This document shows, piece after piece, positions 42,059-44,087 of a DNA stretch of 44,087 nt. Each line of letters begins with the position of its first letter. Positions within the stretch are counted from its first letter, which is position 1. The stretch is from JAUHWS01 sp964571805. GTDB taxonomy: Bacteria; Patescibacteriota; Gracilibacteria; UM-FILTER-43-11. Made by a program: the position numbers and the translations under genes. The notes under the pieces were generated by a model. That model saw only the letters and a list, made by a program, of their open reading frames with translations, searched no databases and had not been told where the DNA came from. Location of the stretch: the NCBI GenBank assembly GCA_964571805.1, contig CAZNDI010000001.1, positions 1 through 44,087 on the forward strand, written 5' to 3'.

Positions 42059-43968
42059 TTATATATTTCGACATGCGTTTTCAATGTCCATTGGCCCAAC
42101 CCCCGCCTCATCATAGAGCTCCATCACATCCCCCGAAAGCTGATATTCACGGACGGCTAAATTGTTGATTCGGATTGAAAGGCCCTCTTGAGCAATCACT
42201 GAATTTACTTGAGAGGCCAATCCATTAAATGGGTTGTGATCTTCGACTGTAATCAATTTTCCTGTTTTTTCTAGGGACGGGAGGAGGGTATCCAAGTCGA
42301 TCGATTTTAAAGAATTAATCGCAATCACTTCCACCGATACCTCCTCTTTAATTCTGTCTGCCACTTGCACTGCTAGGCTCACCATGCTGCCACTGGCGAC
42401 CAAAGTAACGTCTTTCCCTTCTCGAATCAGGTCTGCTTTTCCATATTCAAAGTGATAATCCTCATCAAAAAATGGGGTTCCGTCTTCTTTTAAGATGACC
42501 TCAAACTTATGCCGCCCCATGCGCACATAAAAATTCCCATAATGCGAAGCCACATAGCGAATCATATGATCCGTTTGATTGGCGTCGGCTGGCTCTAAAA
42601 TATGAGTGTTGAAAAAACCCACAAAAGAACCCATGTCATCGATGGCTTGATGTGTCGGTCCGTCTTCTCCCACCGAAAGGCCGCAGTGGGTTGCGACCAT
42701 TTTAACGTTCGTCCGATTCACATCATTCACTCGGGCTTGATCTTTAGCGCGGCTGGTCATGAAGGCCCCGAAGGTGGAAACGAAAGGAATCGTCTTTCTC
42801 AAACTCATTCCTCCCGCCATGCTCACCATCTGTTGTTCGGCAATGCCAACCTCAATGTGACGTTCGGGAAATACCTTCCCCATGATATCGGTTTTAACAG
42901 ATCCGGATAAATCGGCCGTGACGGCCAGAACATTGGGATTGAGTTTGGCTAAGTCTAAAAGAGCATTCCCATAAGCTGAACGACAATCCGTTTTGGTGCC
43001 AGCAGGCAAGATCATCGGTTTTCCAATAGTCACTCCTTTTATTTCCGAAAGTTGTTCAATATCTTCCGGTTCTTCAGGTTGCCATTTGATCATGGCTTTA
43101 AAATTTTCAATGACTACTTTCTCATCCTCAGAAATTTTAAGCGGCCCTTCCAATTCTTTCGTGGCCATTTCAACGGAAGGGGCGATGCCATGCCAGGTGG
43201 CTTTGTTCGCAATTCCATCAGGTTCCATAAAGCTGACCCCTTTACCCATCACCGTTTCTCCAATTAAAACCGTCGGTTTATCCGATTTGTAGGCTAAACT
43301 AAGGGCTTCCCACATTTTTCCATAATCATGTCCGTCCACTTCAATCACCTTCCATCCTGCCGATTCCCAGGTTTCTTTGGGGTTTATGGGCATGATTTTA
43401 GCCGTACTGTCTGTCAATTGAACCCGATTGTGGTCCATGAACAGGATGTAGTTATTGAGTTTGTATTTATTGGCAAAATGCATCATTTCGTAAACCTGAC
43501 CTTCGTCCGATTCTCCATCTCCCACGAGTCCAAAAACCTTTTTTCCCGTGGCCCTCATTTTTTCTAACCATGCAAATCCCGAAGCCACTGAAACTCCAAT
43601 CCCCAGAGGCCCTGTTCCATAAGTGATGCCACTAACATGGCGGGTGATATGACCTTCATAAATGGAGCCAATTTTTCGAAATGTTTTGACCGCCTCTTCC
43701 ATGGGTAGATAGCCCATGTGGCCCAAAATGGAATAGACTCCGGGCGACACATGTCCATTGGACACCACCACCTCTTCTCCCGTCTGGCTGATGATGAAAC
43801 TATAAATTAAAGCCAAATAATCGATGACACTGCAAGACCCCCCCGGATGTCCGGATTGGCTATTCATCGTCATTTCGACAATGGAATTTCGACAGCTTTG
43901 CTCAATATATTCAAAAATTCTATGTTTTCTTGGCTTAAGGGTTCACCAATTTTGGGCAGGTTCATCAT
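42059..43968 (-). CDS. tkt: Transketolase, with one frame break near the N-terminus
   Basis: Transketolase transfers two-carbon units in the non-oxidative pentose phosphate pathway with thiamine diphosphate. The long frame (to 43873) has SQSGHPGGSCS, the TPP signature GDGESDEGQVYEMMHFANKY, VGIAEQQMVSMAGGMS and GEDGPTHQAIDD. It has no start for its true N-terminus. The start ATG is at 43968 or 43965 (MNLPKIGEPLSQENIEF), and this frame joins EYIEQSCRNSIVEMTMNSQS only if one base is added to the T-run at 43917-43913 (minus strand). The repaired protein is about 635 residues, normal for the family. A homopolymer error is the likeliest cause. The LOG gene follows. Confidence 0.92.
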
Positions 43969-43993
43969 TCTTAGGGTTACAGGTCAAAAACAG

Positions 43994-44013
43994 TTTATCG
44001 GTAACCCGATAAA
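43994..44013. promoter_or_regulatory. Hairpin upstream of transketolase
   Basis: An 8-bp inverted repeat TTTATCGG/CCGATAAA with a 4-nt loop, 26 bp upstream of the transketolase ATG. It abuts the bidirectional terminator. It could be an operator or a second terminator; a convincing -10 for the operon was not found. Confidence 0.4.
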
Positions 44014-44051
44014 AAATGAAGGCAACATTTTCGAATGTAGCCTTCATTTTT
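44012..44051. terminator. Bidirectional intrinsic terminator
   Basis: Arms 44012-44029 and 44034-44051 pair with one mismatch around a TTCG loop. The outer part is AAAAATGAAGGC/GCCTTCATTTTT, so a T-run follows the stem on both strands. It separates the transketolase operon from whatever lies to the right. Bases 44052-44087 show nothing further. Confidence 0.8.
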
Positions 44052-44087
44052 CCAAATTTAATCCCCACCCCCTCCACCTCTCCAGCA

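Noticed and set aside
42043..42114. Longer N-terminus for the LOG protein
   Set aside because: It would overlap the transketolase end by 56 bp and adds no family sequence.
1..44087. Alternative genetic code (TGA as glycine) as in Gracilibacteria
   Set aside because: Many conserved genes end in TGA at the expected position (21745, 33822, 40119), with no in-frame TGA inside them.

Overview
The window looks like a scaffold piece from a small-genome bacterium of the Candidate Phyla Radiation (Patescibacteria), possibly a Peregrinibacteria-like lineage. This is inferred from gene content: a stand-alone VirB4/TraC-type ATPase, a type IV pilus operon with short-leader pilins, a DUF4012 protein, large secreted surface proteins, MurB, lactate dehydrogenase and transketolase, in moderately AT-rich DNA with little Shine-Dalgarno signal. 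TGA is used as a normal stop (for example at 21745, 33822 and 40119), so translation table 11 applies. One 100-N scaffold gap (14541-14640) marks this as draft, probably metagenomic, sequence. Three conserved genes (NCS2 permease, DinG, transketolase) carry a single frame break each, so assembly errors must be considered.

Layout. 1-2416 (minus): a partial PLP aminotransferase, an NTF2-like protein and a frame-broken NCS2 permease. 2473-5339: a conflict-type patch with an RHH antitoxin/RelE-like toxin pair convergent with an operon of a GNAT-HicB fusion and a GHKL (Hsp90/MORC-like) ATPase. 5514-8952 (plus): a lipoprotein with a complete-looking lysyl oxidase domain, a small membrane protein and a DUF3829-like lipoprotein. 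9103-12857: an unknown protein divergent from a TrmB-family regulator with an operator-embedded promoter, then a VirB4-type ATPase. 12941-15018: hairpin repeats, murB, and a coiled-coil stalk protein whose repeat array holds the scaffold gap.

15149-28825 (plus): one long type IV pilus operon. It encodes four prepilins, a PilX-like protein, a PilN-like protein fused to three SLH domains, PilO, PilC, two secreted surface/tip candidates, two small proteins and PilB. PilM, PilT and PilD are not in the window. The genes together could build an S-layer-tethered pilus.

28843-32727 (minus): an RMD1/DUF155 protein, a HicBA module, a PEBP-family protein, a small lipoprotein and a DUF4012 protein. 32872-36705 (plus): L-lactate dehydrogenase and a DinG-type exonuclease-helicase. 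36714-37853 (minus): a DUF4143 ATPase whose start codon overlaps a 32-bp tandem-repeat array. Next come a 46-bp perfect palindrome and recG. 40585-41386 has no recognised gene, but has an extended -10 promoter, a long repeat hairpin, further hairpins and a strong intrinsic terminator: a candidate structured RNA of about 590 nt. The window ends with a minus-strand transketolase-LOG operon.

A recurring theme is that several operon-leading genes have a good -10 hexamer ending six or seven bases before the start codon. This implies leaderless or nearly leaderless mRNAs.
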